DNA of 64,000 bases, from the NCBI GenBank assembly GCA_954871275.1, contig OX940990.1, positions 11,292,834 to 11,356,833 of the forward strand, given 5' to 3'. The notes beneath the pieces were generated by a model. That model was given only the letters and a program-made list of their open reading frames with translations. It had not been told where the DNA came from and searched no databases. The DNA comes from Leptopterna dolabrata. Taxonomy: Eukaryota > Arthropoda > Insecta > Hemiptera > Miridae. Each line of letters begins with the position of its first letter. The first letter of the stretch is position 1. Positions 63,142 through 64,000 of this stretch are shown piece by piece. The position numbers and the translations under genes were made by a program.

Positions 63142-64000
63142 ATTAGCGAATTTTCAAAGAAAATGAAGCTATTGCAATGGCTTCGAAATTTAAATAATAT
63201 AAATTTTTGGAAATTTTCTTCATAGAAATCCGTTTCAGACCATTCTAAAACGATTCCTGAAATTTAACACTTTTTTATATGTATATATATATATATTTAT
63301 TTATATATGTGTCACTCCAGACGATAACTCTCGATAGAATTGAGATAAACAGCTCAAATTTGCACAAAGAATCTATCTTGGCAATCGAAAGGCTAAGTTC
63401 GAAGATGGGCGAAATTGGCCTACTCTAAGGAGGGTTTTGGCGCATTTAAAGTGCGCAAAAATTACCCAAAAATCCCCAAAATGTTATTTTCCAACAAGTG
63501 ACCCCTCATTTTAAAGGTTTTTGCACGCTGAACACGATGGTGGAATCGGATTTTACATATCTTGATCCGTTCTCAAATTAGAGCATTTAAAGTGCGCAAT
63601 AATTACCCAAAAATCCCCAAAATGTTATTTTCTAACAAGTGACCCCTCATTTTAAAGTTTTTTGCACGCTGAACACGATGGTGGAATCGGATTTTAGATA
63701 TCTTGATCCGTTCTCAAATTAGAGCATTTAAAGTGCGCAAAAATTACCCAAAAATCCCCAAAATGTTATTTTCCAACAAGTGACCCCTCATTTTAAAGGT
63801 TTTTGCACGCTGAACACGATGGTGGAATCGGATTTTAGATATCTTGATCCGTTCTCAAATTAGAGCATTTAAAGTGCGCAATAATTACCCAAAAATCCCC
63901 AAAATGTTATTTTCTAACAAGTGACCCCTCATTTTAAAGTTTTTTGCACGCTGAACACGATGGTGGAATCGGATTTTAGATATCTTGATCCGTTCTCAAA
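63142..64000 (-). mobile_element. Family C element, inverted copy running off the window
   Basis: Read on the minus strand it ends like 61232, with the same microsatellite and string ATCGTCTGGAGTGACACA. It then enters the 141-bp tandem array (GAGCATTTAAAG starts near 63582, 63723 and 63864), which continues past the window end. Confidence 0.85.

Overview
The window is nuclear DNA of a eukaryote, almost certainly an arthropod and probably an insect. It holds a spliced animal gene with GT-AG introns, a TATA plus arthropod-type initiator (TCATTT) promoter, and a dense load of hAT, PIF/Harbinger-like, pogo-like, non-LTR and Penelope-like repeats. A hemipteran would fit, but the sequence does not prove it. 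There is no bacterial, CRISPR or operon content. Only two host-type genes are convincing, and most other open frames are products of repeats.

Gene content. (1) A rhophilin (Rho effector scaffold) gene runs left to right in 12 exons from 8023 to 33221. All splice phases agree, giving 541 codons plus a stop. It encodes the whole BRO1 domain, a PDZ domain and a basic, Ser/Pro-rich tail. The N-terminal HR1 (Rho-binding) exons were not found and must lie to the left. (2) An ankyrin-repeat protein of about 650 residues lies on the minus strand at 57027-58968, with 12 repeats built as a tandem of two-repeat (198 bp) units. Pseudogene-grade coding relics are an RLE-type non-LTR retrotransposon (4931-7345, minus; 19741-20588, plus), a second reverse transcriptase (54163-54719, minus), a MADF domain (13354-13584) and a hAT transposase C-terminus (59319-59895).

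Layout. 1-8022: dispersed palindromic repeats, a promoter-bearing LTR-like block with 80-bp repeats, a retrotransposon with an 11-bp target duplication, and a palindromic element carrying hammerhead-like ribozyme motifs. 8023-33221: rhophilin, whose introns are swollen by transposons. Intron 3 is 97% one 4.2-kb Harbinger-like element that contains a 28-copy 102-bp satellite. Intron 8 holds a pogo-like element with a GC-rich MITE nested in it. Intron 9 holds a TIR element with 195-bp repeats and a 48/70-bp mixed satellite. 33222-40200: more palindromic repeats, a second hammerhead-like element inside a 1.2-kb palindrome, and an 835-bp TIR element set exactly between 268-bp direct repeats. 40204-53222: a single 13-kb satellite of a 56-bp unit (about 230 copies) with 6.09-kb and 1.21-kb internal duplications. 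53223-64000: RT relic, a 1.29-kb MITE palindrome, the ankyrin gene, a hAT relic interrupted by a 141-bp tandem element, and a near-identical inverted copy of that element at the right edge.

The recurring theme is DNA elements that combine terminal inverted repeats with internal tandem arrays, several with TAA/TTA target duplications, nested inside one another. The most unusual items are the two palindromic hammerhead-like elements with 13-bp target duplications and the satellite-within-transposon in intron 3.
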